A program made the position numbers and the translations under genes. This document shows positions 25,432-35,854 of a stretch of DNA of 64,000 nucleotides, one piece after another. The DNA comes from Lepidurus packardi. Taxonomy: Eukaryota; Arthropoda; Branchiopoda; Notostraca; Triopsidae. The DNA lies in assembly GCA_023053545.1 (NCBI GenBank), contig JAKZAN010000129.1, positions 1 through 64,000 of the forward strand, read 5' to 3'. Below the pieces are notes generated by a model that worked only from the letters and a program-made list of their open reading frames with translations, had not been told where the DNA came from and did not search any database. Each line of letters begins with the position of its first letter. The stretch's first letter is position 1.

Positions 25432-26582
25432 ATGAGACAAAAAACAATCGGTCTGCCACGTCCACAGTCCTTCCTCCAAGGCTCAACAATCCCATCTTCA
25501 CAAGGCCCAGCACACTCATAAATCCCCCACCCCCCAGCACGAAACCCATAACCACTATCGAAGTCAAAACCATCATCACTGTTCGTGCTGCCAGGTCTCT
25601 CAAGAGCAGCCGAAACCTGAAACCAAGCAGAGCAAAAACTCAGACCAGACCACAAAGTGTAGCGGCTGCTAGTGAATAAGCCCGGGTCGTCGAAGACAAA
25701 GAGGATCCAGAAGTGAGGAAAATGAAAGAGATCATCGCGAAAAATTTTGAATATTTCCAGGAGAAGAGTAAGCATCTTTTGATTTGAAATCCTTTTTCCA
25801 TGTGAGTATAGCCAAGGTATGCTGTGACGTCCGCCCCCCCTAAAACATAAACTCAATCTACCCTTCAAAACCGGTCATACCAACTATCGCGACGAGTACG
25901 TCAAGAAGCCTTTCGATGACAATGAGCTTTCGCCGAAGTTCCGCGACTCCTACAAATTCGAGGTTCCTTTTGATGGCACTACTACCTACAAGGTAATACC
26001 CTCACTTACAACGAATCTTTTAAATGATCGCAGGTTGAGTATGTGGAGAAGGAAGCCCCACCCCCAAAGAAATAAAAGGATGCTGTCTCCCCCAGACCCA
26101 ATGAAGGTCCCGGCTTTTATAATACTCAGTACCGAGATAACTATATACGGTGGAAGGGAAATAGCAGCAATTTCAAGCTACAGCCTCCAGGAGGCAACCT
26201 TTCTACGGGAGGACCTTTTGAGGGCAAGACGACTTACAATAATGACTACATAAAGAAGGAAGCAAGGGGTGCGAATAAAGCAGAACCGTTTATCCACTCG
26301 AACCATAATTTGTTTGTAGACGTGAATGTGCCTAAAAAATCCAACTACCAGGATGAGTATGCTCAGAAGAGAGGGCCCGAACGGGAGAAGGGCTTCAAAC
26401 CCAAGCAAGTAAGCAAAATGTTCTGATGAAGAGTATAGGAATACAGACCGGATCCGGCAATGACGGACTTTAACACGGAGTATAAACAAATGTACGACCC
26501 GAAGAAGGGAGAGCACTGTGAGTACAGGAAGGTGTATACGCTCGAGGAACTCCAGAATATGTTGATTCCTAAAAAAAAGTGA
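25432..26582 (+). CDS. SAXO/STOP-like microtubule-stabilising protein
   Basis: The C-terminal 200 residues contain repeated Mn/STOP-type motifs of the SAXO family: TNYRDEYVKKP, TQYRDNYIRWKG, TTYNNDYIKKEA and SNYQDEYAQKR, with TEYKQMY at the end. Such repeats bind axonemal or cortical microtubules. Introns of 44, 41 and 30 nt are clear. A 17-nt intron close to the start is needed to link the first Met to the frame and is less certain. A C7 run at 25834-25840 must be C8 for the N-terminal exon to join the repeat frame, so one base may be missing. With these assumptions the protein is about 339 residues. The N-terminal third is Pro/Thr/Ser-rich. Confidence 0.75.
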
Positions 26583-26659
26583 GGCTGGCTAGGTTACGAC
26601 AGGCTTTTCCTGATTATGTATATACACCCAGCATGTCATCTAGATTGTCTATTGCGATA

Positions 26660-27557
26660 TCAGTGTCCGTATTTGTCCCTTAGGATGTCGAACAGCGGGA
26701 ACCAGAAGATGGTGTAGATGCAGCTGCCCAGCAGCTTGGGCACAAATCCCTTATAGAACCCCAGCAGACCCTAGCGCTCCCTTATTTTCTTGACCATGCT
26801 ACCAAAGTGTAGCTGCTTTTTGGTGGTATCGACCAGAGCATAACGCGTCAGGAGCACGTCCAGAGGATTACAGATCACATTTGCTACCACAGTCGAGAAG
26901 AGTGTGTTCATTATCATCACGGTAGTCGTCCTCTCTGTGAAGTGCCTGATAGTTTCGTAGAGCTGGAGTTGGATGCCCGCGAACAAAGTCATCTGGGCAA
27001 TCAGTATTTTGCCACTCTTAAACAGCCTCCCAAATCCTTACTTCTCCCGAATCTCCTGAAGGGCCCCAAAGGTCGAGTGGTAGTTGTAGTTGGGGTCTGC
27101 AGACTGTATTCGAGTCCTGACAGTATCAAATGGCAGAATGATCATAATCGCCATCAGTTGGCTGAAGGAACTTGCCAGAAATGGAAACGACAACTTGACC
27201 CCACTGCTATAGTTTTGTCCTCCTATCCACTTCATTAGGTGCTCATAGCAGTAGAAGTAGACGATGTTAGGCACGAAGGATGTGTAGAAAGCCAGATGCA
27301 ATCCTTTATAGAGGGGTTTGACTCCTCCTTTCTTTATGGTGTCTCGCGTGTATTCAAAGAAGTCATGGTAGGTATGTTTGCTGGCGCGCATACGGGTTGT
27401 TATGGTGTCCATGGGGTACAGCAGTAGATCTCCCACCAATAGACCGGCAGATGAAGCCAAGGAAATTACCCCTAAGTTGATAAGAGAAGAGTCAAATAAA
27501 AAAGTACTTACAAGGGCGAAACTCTTTTTGTGGAGGGTGTGAGGGTGGGACGGTCAT
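26660..27557 (-). CDS. Mitochondrial carrier family protein
   Basis: A 40-nt intron after a short leader gives 285 residues. Three mitochondrial-carrier repeats carry the signature P-x-[DE]-x-x-x-x-[RK]: YPMDTITTRMRA, LPFDTVRTRIQS and NPLDVLLTRYAL, each followed by the matrix-helix E-G and aromatic-K/R-G elements. The Glu of two E-G elements is encoded by TAA (27038-27040) and TAG (26771-26773), which is strong evidence for Glu reassignment. The transported substrate cannot be assigned from the contact residues with confidence. Localisation is the inner mitochondrial membrane (family). Confidence 0.93.
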
Positions 27558-27806
27558 GGGGATTGGGCGTGGCGAGGAAAAGGGTTTTGAACTGGATGTG
27601 ATCTGACCACGAATATTAATTATTGGCGAGGACTGGTGTCTTATGATAAACTGTGAGTTTCATAGTGATAAGACAAAAGAAAGGGTCCACACGTTATAGA
27701 CTATTTTCAAACAGTGTGAGGCATTAAAATCTAGACGGATCCCCAAACACGCATACAATCTTTCCACCCACTATTCTACACCATACTCTATCTCCAAAAC
27801 CATCTC

Positions 27807-28474
27807 ATGAAATCATTCCGTTTCCTCGCTTCCTTCCTCTTCCTTATAATTTGCACCTTCCCTCCCTCCCTGTCTAAGGCTCTCCGCCCCCACTCCTACG
27901 CTCCGCCCTCCAAACTCCACTCCTCTTTGGTCAGCCTCAACCTAGACTTTCTATCTTTTCTCCCTAGCATCTTATGGCGACCTGTTCCTTCGCAAGATCG
28001 TGTACAGCCTAAATAAAACCTCGTCTAAAACACAGCTCAGATGGAACCTGGAATAGCCGCGACTGTACGTTTAGAATCTGCTGCTAATGAGAATGGTAAT
28101 GTGTGGAAAATTCGTTTCCTTAGCTGGTTTCAGTATCTACCAAAGTTTGGCTTTTTGATGGGTATTCTGACGTTAGCATTCCTGGTAGCCCTTCCCTGAA
28201 GTACGCTAGGAGCAAAGATGATAAGTACTCATATTTAGAGTTTTCTGGACCCGAAATGGCTAAATCATATTTGGGAGGAGACCTTCGGGTGATGGAGGTG
28301 GATGGCTGTGGAAGGTAAGGGAGTACCATGCTGACTAGTTTGGGAAATAGGACTAGAGCACATGGTTCCATTAGCAAATAGCCAGGGTCGTTATAAAGCT
28401 CCGAAAGAAAGATAGAAGGAGTTCCTACGATCCCGAATATTTTATTTCTAGCAGTCTTAATGATTGATCATTGA
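27807..28474 (+). CDS. Putative signal-peptide protein, unknown
   Basis: A strong N-terminal signal sequence (MKSFRFLASFLFLIICTF) starts the frame. A 16-nt intron at about 27928 and a 28-nt intron at about 28099 give a continuous 207-residue protein. The middle carries YGDLFLRKIVYSLNK and RLYVENLLLMRM, and the rest is Gly/Ser/Lys-rich with WLFDGYSDVSIPG. The final residues are hydrophobic. The 16-nt intron is unusually short and the junction is the weakest part of the model. No family is recognised; secretion or ER lumen is inferred from the signal only. Confidence 0.5.
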
Positions 28475-28715
28475 TGATTGATGATTTAACCAATATTTCC
28501 ACAGCCATCTTAATAAAACTCTGATTCGTTAGCCTATAGGATAAAAACAGTGTCTTTTGCTTTTCTCTATTTATGTGGAACCGGAGATCTGTTGGAGTCT
28601 GCAAGATACGCAATACAGCTTATGGATCCAGCTACACCATTAACTACCATCAAGTGAGAGAATACATCATTTATTAGGAAAATATACTGTTATTTACATT
28701 AGAATATAATATCAC

Positions 28716-30272
28716 TCAGGCTTTGAATACCTAGAATGGCACCCCACTCTGTGCAGAAAATTGATGCACCAGCTATTGGTAGTTCGGGTTACCATCGTAC
28801 TCCGCCGAGCTCACATACAGTTTCGCGATGTCCCGGCTGAACTACACGGGTCCATGGATCTGGATCTACTTGTAAGTCCCAGAAACATGTGAGCTCAGTT
28901 TCTCGCCGTTCGCCGCCTTGACCAGCGACACGAGTTCCTGGTCATTCAGCTTATTGACCACATGGAAACTAAACTTAAATGTGCCCATTAGAGAACTAGC
29001 CGAACTGGAGTCCATGTCCGTAAAGGTGCAGCGGTCTCTCACATAGTCCTGGAGCAGGAAGTAGCTTCTGCCATAGCCGCTACACGCTTGGACACCCTTG
29101 GGATCATTCGTAAAATTGACAGTGCCGTACTTGACTCGCTCGAAGTCTGTGGCCTTATCGTACTTCTTCATAAACATCCTGCTTTCCCACCCGATGCGAG
29201 TTTGTCTGTTCAGAGTTCCTGAAGACTTGTTTGTTTCAAACTGGCTCCGATAGTAGACATCCTTCAGGAAGAACTCCATGTGCTTCGACACATGGACATG
29301 TATGATTATGGGCACCTTAGCGTAGATGTACCGCTGCACATTGTTCAGGTCTGAGAGCGAGAACCCTAGCTTTTCGAATCTCTATAACATCAGGGGCTTT
29401 GCTGCGAAGTGCTGCCTATAAGAGTTTTCGTGGATAAACCTGATGGCTGTCTTCTGGGTGTCCGTCAGCCTCCCGAAGATCTGCTCGATCTTGAAGTAGT
29501 CTTCCCTTTTTTCGCAGTTGTTAGGGTGTTTGTCGAACTGTTCTGCTGTGAATACCTTCCTGCAGTACAGGCAAGACTCCTCCATGAACTTGATAGCATG
29601 GTTCTTTTTATAACTCTCGCTCTGCTCGCAGTCCCTAAGGTGATCATAGAATAGGTCACAATCCACCACACTTTCACAAATAATACAGCAATCCAATAGT
29701 TTTTTCTTGCCCGCCAGAACAGGCAGGACGGCATCACAGTTTACACACAGGGCATTCTAGACGCTATTCTCATACTTGCATCGGGTGCAAGGGTAGGTGG
29801 CTCCGGTCTCTTTGAGCAGCCCTGTGCAGATGGCGCAGAATGATTCCTTGGAACTGTTTTTGAACTAACAAAGGGGACATATGAGAAACCCTTTATCTTG
29901 TAGGCACTCATGGTAGTCTACTTCTTCGTCCAAATCCTACCCCAGATATTTCTAGCAACTCTCGCAACTCAAGTTGGAAATGGGGTTGTAATGTTTGCAA
30001 TAGCAGCAGATGATCAGCTACTCCCCTTCTTCATAGTATTCATCATCGTAGTATTCGTTCTGCGGATCCTCACCGGCCGAGTGGCTTACTTTGCTCTTCT
30101 TCGACTGCTGCCGTGATTTCCTACTTCTGATCTAGATGTCAGCTAGCTGATCGATGAGTTATTGAGTGTTGGAAGCAATTTGGCATTATGTAGGGGGTGC
30201 GAGCTGATGGGGGGAAGGCTGGGAGGAGGAGGGAACTAAGGACTCAGAAGGAATCTGGTTGTCAAAATCCAT
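28716..30272 (-). CDS. Multi-zinc-ribbon protein with C-terminal DUF3626 (ART-like) domain
   Basis: An intronless 518-residue protein. The N-terminal 70 residues are disordered with an acidic Tyr-rich patch. Next comes a series of CxxC zinc knuckles (CCYCKHY, CESCEKYLG, CPLCEF, CAICTG, CTRCKYENS, CVNCDAV), RanBP2/zinc-ribbon-like. Two C2HC fingers follow (CCIICE...H...C and CLYCRKVF...H...C). The C-terminal half matches DUF3626: RIGWESRMF, VKYGTVNF, GRSYFLLQDYVRDRCTF and IQIHGPVEFSRDIAKL. TAG at 28866-28868 falls on a Glu conserved before Q-x-H-G. DUF3626 is mainly a bacterial family of uncertain, possibly ADP-ribosyltransferase-like, activity. The zinc array suggests a nucleic-acid or ubiquitin-binding targeting module. 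Confidence 0.82.
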
Positions 30273-30606
30273 GGCTACTGAATAATTATAAAAAGACTAA
30301 CTTCGTTTTACAGGATGAATATCGGTTCAAATCTGAGGATGTAAGATTTTGCACAAGACTATTGTTGCCGATTTCCGATGCCATTGTATATGTTTGGAGA
30401 ATGGGCTTCTTGGGGACAGTCGTGGGTCAACTGCATAAGAGCAAAACTAGCAGCAGCCCCAACGTCAATTTCCAGGCCGAAAGAGTCTGGGCTCCATTTC
30501 CTAAAAATATCGAGAGAGTTGAGTAAAAGAATAGGAATAAAGGAAAGTCGAATCCTGGGCGTTTAACACGTCGAGATTTTGTATACAGATGATGATTGAA
30601 TGGAAA
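30273..30606. other. Intergenic gap
   Basis: This 334-base gap lies between the DUF3626 start and the stop of the lumenal CS-domain gene. No feature was seen. Confidence 0.4.
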
Positions 30607-31368
30607 TCACTAACTCTTTTTCTTTCGGCGGTCTTCCGCATTCTAGATTTTCTCGGCCATCTTGTTGTACTCGCCCATGGCCTCAGGGTACCTTTCCACC
30701 ATGTCCGACCAGATACCGTACCGCGAGTGTTCCCTGTCCAGGAACAGCCAGATGTTCTTCCCTTCCCCTCCATTTTTATCGAATATCACTGTATAAGTGC
30801 CCACACCGTCCTTCTTGAATTCGTATTTGTCACTGATGGCACCGAAAAGATCGAAGGACAGCTCGAACGTTATTTTCTGGCGACTTACCACACACTCGCT
30901 TGCATATGTGAAGCTGTTGTTCTCGACAACTAGACTATGGGACTCAGACTTGAGGTTGAGGCAGGGCGGGCTATCCCAGCGGTGCGACAACTTAAACGAT
31001 ACGAATATCTGGGTTTCACTTTGTGCCCATTTCAGGATCGGGGCTATAGTGGTTTCTCCCACGATGATTGATCTAGAAAATTCGGAAATCTTTTTCAGGT
31101 GTGTTTGGTAGAGTTCTTGGAGATCAGAGGTGGGGATAGTTTGTCTCACAGAATCTACGAGAGATTAGGCTGCTTCGTAGAGACCTTTTTGAAGAAGAAA
31201 GTCGAGACAAGCAAGGGCTTCGGGTTTGGCCAGAGGAGGGGCCTTGGCTATAGTGGCGGATAATTGTTATTCGTGAGTAACGAGAGTGAGGGTGTGTGGT
31301 TGGATGAGGCTACATGTGTAGGCTCCTTGGAGAAGGAATAGCAGGCACAAGAAGTGGCGGCTGTTCAT
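30607..31368 (-). CDS. ER-lumenal CS/p23-like domain protein
   Basis: An intronless 253-residue protein. It opens with a signal peptide (MNSRHFLCLLFLLQGAYT). About 85 helical residues follow, then a beta-rich domain with WAQSETQIFVSFKLSHRWD, FELSFDLFGAI and the family ending WLFLDRE. This resembles the p23/NudC CS fold, in which a W-x-Q-T/S start and a terminal W-x-x-L are typical. A Lys/Arg-rich tail ends the chain. Secreted or lumenal CS proteins are known in alveolates. A co-chaperone role in the ER is an inference. Confidence 0.72.
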
Positions 31369-31713
31369 TTGACCTTTGTATTTAAATTATAAAGTAATCA
31401 TAGCCGTGTCTGATCATTAGAATGGGAAAAGGACTCATGAATCTCATGACATCGTTGTAGAAAATCAATGGCATAGTAAGGGGATGATTCAGTTTCAAGG
31501 TTCGATGCTGGTGAGTTCAGCACGACGAGGGCATTGACCCAAATTTTACAAGATCTTATGGCATAGATTTTTTATAAGAACAATCAGTATTGATTCAGTC
31601 TTTAAGTTTATTGACTTTACATTTAAAATTCATACACCATTAGAATGGCTGGAGTCAAAGCATTCCATACACTCACCATCATTATAACTCTTAAAATAGT
31701 GTGAATATCAACA
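31369..31713. promoter_or_regulatory. Divergent spacer upstream of ribosomal protein gene
   Basis: This 345-base gap between divergent genes becomes AT-rich in the last 150 bases before the RPL8 ATG (31714). It should hold the RPL8 promoter. No defined box could be assigned by eye. Confidence 0.4.
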
Positions 31714-32499
31714 ATGGGTAAAGTCATCAGAGGCCAGAGAAAGGGTAAGGCATCCAGTGTCTTCAAAACTCACCAGAGCAGAAGGGTCGCTGCACCCTAC
31801 TACCGCAACCTCGACTACACCGAGCGTCACGGCTACATCCGCGGTGTCGTCAAGGCCCTCGTCCACGATCCCGGACGTGGTGCTCCCCTCGCCAAGGTCG
31901 AGTTCAGAGACCCCTACCACTATAAGAACCACACCAAATACTTCCTCGCTGCCGAGGGAACCTACTCCGGACAGTACGTTTTCTGCGGTGAAAAGGCCAC
32001 TGTTGCTGTCGGCAACGTCCTCCCCGTGAGCAAGATCCCTGAGGGTACCACCATTTGCAATATCGAGGCCAAGACCGGCGACAAGGGCACCTTCTCCAGA
32101 GCCTCCGGAACCTATGCAACAATCATTGGTCACTCCGACGACGGTCTCAAGACCAGAGTCAGACTTCCCTCTGGCTCCAGAAAGACCATTTTGGGCAGCT
32201 GCAGAGCTACTGTTGGAATCATTGCTGGTGGAGGCAGAAACGATAAGCCCGTGATCAAGGCTGGCAGACTCTTCCACAAGTACGCGAGACTGAAGAAGAT
32301 CTTCCCCAAGGTGAAGGGTGTGCGCATGAACCCCGTAGACCATCCTCACGGAGGTGGTAACCACAAGCACTTGGGTAAGCCCGGAACAGTGTCTCGTTAC
32401 GCATGCCCCGGTCAGAAGGTGGGTCTCATTGCTGCCAGGAGAACTGGTCTGCTCAGAGGTACCAAGCAGACCAAGGACTTCGAGAACGAGAAGATCTGA
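31714..32499 (+). CDS. RPL8: 60S ribosomal protein L8 (uL2)
   Basis: A full-length 261-residue uL2, intronless, starting [18 protein letters not shown] and containing the hallmark [18 protein letters not shown] near the C-terminus. It binds 25S rRNA at the peptidyl-transferase centre of the large subunit. Length matches eukaryotic uL2. None of its Glu codons is TAA or TAG, in contrast to nearly all neighbours, and codons ending in C or G dominate. Stop is TGA. This is the least ambiguous gene in the window and a good anchor for the genetic code and phylogeny. Confidence 0.99.
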   Translation: MGKVIRGQRKGKASSVFKTHQSRRVAAPYYRNLDYTERHGYIRGVVKALVHDPGRGAPLAKVEFRDPYHYKNHTKYFLAAEGTYSGQYVFCGEKATVAVGNVLPVSKIPEGTTICNIEAKTGDKGTFSRASGTYATIIGHSDDGLKTRVRLPSGSRKTILGSCRATVGIIAGGGRNDKPVIKAGRLFHKYARLKKIFPKVKGVRMNPVDHPHGGGNHKHLGKPGTVSRYACPGQKVGLIAARRTGLLRGTKQTKDFENEKI

Positions 32500-32673
32500 G
32501 GATATTGATGGATAGATACCCTATTATTTAAATCAACAAATGCTGGGAACGATACCATCACAATCAACTACTGGTTAATTGCATTATAATCAAGTCATTC
32601 TCTTCGCTTTCTGTCTCCTTCAGAATCTACCCACACTCATGCAAACTCCTCAATTTAAACACAGTTTTTGGCG

Positions 32674-33307
32674 TCAATCTCTCAACATCAGTAGCCTTTC
32701 GAAGAATTCCGAAAGCACGTGCTTCTCCCGTAGAGTCAGGGTACTCAGACTCTCATCAGTTTTAGTCCCGTCATCCCATTACACTTGCAGCGTCTGGTCT
32801 TTATTTATCCTCAGAATTCTTTCGACTTTATTGCCAAAATACCAGTGGGTCACAGGCTTTTGGGTTGTAGGGATCTTCATCACAAACTGTGTTTTAGGCG
32901 GTTTTTATATTATCGTGGTCTTGGGTATGTTCTTCGTCTTGACCCTCTCCACTACCTCTTCAGGTTCCTCTTTTTATTCTTACTTCTTTTGCGCGCGTTC
33001 AACTGCTAACTTTTTCTTGCGGTTTCTCCTGATGAAAATCTTATGTGAAGGATTCTTCTGGGCTAGTCCCAAGGTCTGCAGACGTTTCTTGTAGGTAAGA
33101 TTGCGCTTATGAACCATTCTTTGTGCTCTACGACGCTAGAAGTCTTAGATGAGTTCTTCGAGTCCTTTTAAGTGCTAGGGCGGCTCATATGTGTTTTGTT
33201 AGGAGGGGTAGCCCTACCCACTTGACGAAGTATAAGATGGATCCCTTGACCTTCCTGATGCCGACCACCTTTTCGACTTCATAGAGCTCATTGAGGGTTC
33301 GACTCAT
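32674..33307 (-). CDS. HP1-like chromodomain / chromo-shadow protein
   Basis: A 34-nt GT-AG intron (33184-33217) gives 199 residues. The N-terminus begins like a chromodomain (LYEVEKVV...ILYFVKW) and ends with its C-terminal helix (EHLKGLEELIEDFERR). A Lys/Arg-rich hinge follows. The C-terminal 60 residues (VERILRINKDQTLQVEWDD then LSEFFERLL) resemble a chromo-shadow dimerisation domain. HP1 proteins bind H3K9/K27-methylated nucleosomes and, in ciliates, take part in heterochromatin and DNA elimination. Oddly, the intron coincides with the part of the chromodomain that should carry T-W-E-P, so the spliced domain lacks its third aromatic-cage strand. Confidence 0.75.
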
Positions 33308-33833
33308 GTGATTATTTGGCTCCGATAATTATAAAAGAGTGAGTTTATAATGATGGATGGGGTAAAGGTAACTCTAGTAATTGTGATTTTGTGGTTTGAC
33401 GAATGAGCTATAAACATACAAGGATGTAGTGATAAAGGGAAGGGATGCGAAGCGGAGGGAAGAGATAACATGGACTTGAGGGGATAGTAAAAGTAGGAGG
33501 TATAGTTTGGGTTGGGATCCTAAACTCCAGAAGATAGATCAGATAGTTAGCTGCTACATTACTTAATGAACAGGGATTCATGATTTTTGAATTTGAGGAG
33601 TCACATGGAACTTATGGGACTGACTCGTAACACAAGCTATGACATCTAATACCAGGCGATATAGAAGTGTGTGACTGGTCATATTTAACCATTAATTCTG
33701 GATCTGGCCGAATATCAGATATTCATCAGTGCGTCCTAAATCGTTCTGTAACGATTTTATTAAGCTCCTTTAAATTCTCTTTAATTTCCTTTATAATTCA
33801 TTATTCCACAATACTCATCTCAGAACAAAACTC
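33308..33833. other. Intergenic region
   Basis: A 526-base AT-rich divergent spacer, with no coding or RNA signal recognised. Confidence 0.45.
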
Positions 33834-34095
33834 ATGAAATTCTCTCTCGTCCTTCTCGCTATCGCTCTCGTCGCTGCCGAAGCCAAACACCTCAAACCCC
33901 GCTTGGAAAGAGACTGGCGTCAATCCAGGAAAAGCAAAAGCACAAGGACAAGGAAAAGAAAAACCTGAGAAGGAATCCGTTTCCGAGTCCAACGACGAGT
34001 CCTCAGCTAAGGGAAAAGGAAAGGGCAAGGAGAACAAGCCAGCCAAGCCTGCTGAGCCGGTCCCTGCCCCTGCCACAACTACGACTGCCGCTTGA
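33834..34095 (+). CDS. Small secreted Lys/Gly/Pro-rich protein, frame interrupted
   Basis: A clear signal peptide (MKFSLVLLAIALVAAEA) is followed within 20 bases by a +1 shift. After the shift the sequence reads as a hydrophilic tail, NPAWKETGVNPGKAKAQGQ then repeated K-G-K-G-K and P-A-x-P-A segments, ending T-T-T-T-A-A before TGA. One base removed near 33885 would give 86 residues. The tail is low complexity and similar to secreted or matrix proteins. No family is recognised. The shift is not in an obvious long homopolymer, so a real frameshift cannot be excluded. Confidence 0.5.
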
Positions 34096-34215
34096 TGATT
34101 GATCGTGTTTATACCTCACCCAAATGGCATTTTGTTTATGATTAATCTATGACTCACAAAGTATGAATAGCCTGATAACGTCACAACTCCGATAATGTGA
34201 TTTTCAGTAATAACC

Positions 34216-35420
34216 TCACGACTATTAATAGATTCGTTGCTACTTGCAGGAGTTGCCCTCGTGCAGGACTGACCCTTTTTCTAGCATACACTTTCTTTGC
34301 AATTCGTTCACCCTGATCTCCAGCTCCAGCTTCTCCACCCTCAGTTCCCCATTCTGACTTTTGTATGTCTTTTCCTTCTACTCGTGCTTTTTGCATTCTC
34401 TCTATACTCTTCGCACCTTTTAGTTAAAATTCATCCTCATCGACTTCATCAACACTTCAAAACTCTTCTCCTAAACAATCATCCCAGGGGCTTTCATTAC
34501 CTCGCACCATTTTCTCAGATCACTCATCTGTTCTTTTACTTCCTGAACCAGCCCCTGCATCTTGCGGACTGCCTGTTCAAGCTTCCTTCGCTGCACCTCT
34601 TTCTGATCCAATGCCTGTTTGAGTCGCTGTATAGTCTACTCACTTTTTGTCTTGCTGATCTGGTGCTCGCAGAGTGTCTACAAACATTTCTCGAACTGCA
34701 TTCGGTGCTCAATAATCTTCGCAACGAACCTGGTTGTTGTCCTTGGACCAAATATTTCAGGGCCCGGAGGAGCATTTGCGCTCAGTATTTTTAGACCAAG
34801 AGCGTGTTCTTCCTCCAGTTCTCTATTCTTCTGCCTACATACTGCCAACTACCCGTTCTTCCTCACCAAATTTGCTTCTGTAGTCTCCAGCGTGTATTGC
34901 AGACTCCTCAGTTCTTACTGTTTTTACTTCGCGCATTTCTTCAGTTACTCATTCTCAGCTTCATATTCGAGCAAAGCCCTGTCTTTTTTCTCTAACGACT
35001 CTTCTAGATTTTTCTTTCCCTGCGATACCCTGTCCAACATCGCCGTCAGTTCAGTAATGGTAGATTCATATTGATCTGCCTGTTGGCGATGTGATGCTTG
35101 TACCTTTTGACCCAGATCCTTCAGTTTTTTGTTTTCTAACTCCATTCGATGGCACTTGTCTTAGGCTACAGACCTAGAAAGCTCTACGTCTTTACGGCTG
35201 ACCTCCATACTTTGGAGCAGTTTGTTGATGAGGGTGCTCTGACCAGAAAGCTTACGTTCTTTTTTGTCAAGCGTCAGCTTGAGGAATCGATTTTCCTGTT
35301 GGAAGTTTTGTACTTAGACTATGTAGTTTTATGAGGGAGAGAAGGAGTACTTCTTTGATTTTAATGAATCTAAATGCCTGATTCTCGATTGTGTCGTGCG
35401 CCTCTTCCTTTCTCTGCCAT
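34216..35420 (-). CDS. Coiled-coil protein, unknown
   Basis: A 32-nt intron near the 5' end gives 390 residues. After a basic 25-residue start the protein is almost entirely heptad coiled coil (LKLTLDKKERKLSGQSTLIN, MELENKKLKDLGQKVQ, LEESLEKKDRALLEYEAENE, VEKLELEIRVNELQRK). Numerous Glu are encoded by TAG/TAA. No catalytic or targeting motif is visible. Likely a cytoskeletal or basal-body structural component (composition only). Confidence 0.78.
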
Positions 35421-35854
35421 CAGGCTTGAATTCTAGAGATCTGATATATTCTACCCACTGATGAAAACCTCAAGAATGCTGCTCTCCTTAGCTTCTGGCG
35501 CTGCCTCTCTCACAGACTCTGCAGACACAATTGTAGCCAGATTAAGAAGATTGCCCTATTTGATAGGCTCTTAGACATTAGAGGCGAAACGCACCTGGTC
35601 TGGGCTAGCAGAAGAAGGCTATTGGAGAATGGTGAGTCTGATTGAGGATTGATAGTCATGTTAGAAAGATGTCTCTTTGATCTATTGATGCATTGGATGA
35701 TGGCCGGTGAGTTTTGTTTCTCCACAGTTTTTGCTAAGTAATATGATATTGAATTCTCATATCCGATATCCTGCAATGTTCTGCTAATATTTTCACGATA
35801 TCAGGGCCTTCTGATGCTAACCGTAACTACTGGCTCATAAAACACCTTCTTAAA
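35421..35854. other. Intergenic with possible 60-residue frames
   Basis: A 434-base gap. A rightward frame from ATG 35461 reads 65 residues to a TGA, and an alternative frame carries NAALLSFWRCLSHRL, but neither has a start, domain or splice evidence strong enough to call. No RNA gene was seen. Confidence 0.35.

Noticed and set aside
25413..25868. Hydrophobic minus-strand frames opposite the SAXO-like 5' region
   Set aside because: The plus strand gives a better protein that joins to SAXO repeats; the minus-strand frames need inconsistent splicing.
31480..31560. Possible tRNA T-arm (GGTTCGATGC)
   Set aside because: No matching acceptor stem, anticodon or D arm could be built around it.
31708..32370. 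220-codon frame antisense to RPL8
   Set aside because: Mirror of strong codon bias in a ribosomal protein gene; not a gene.
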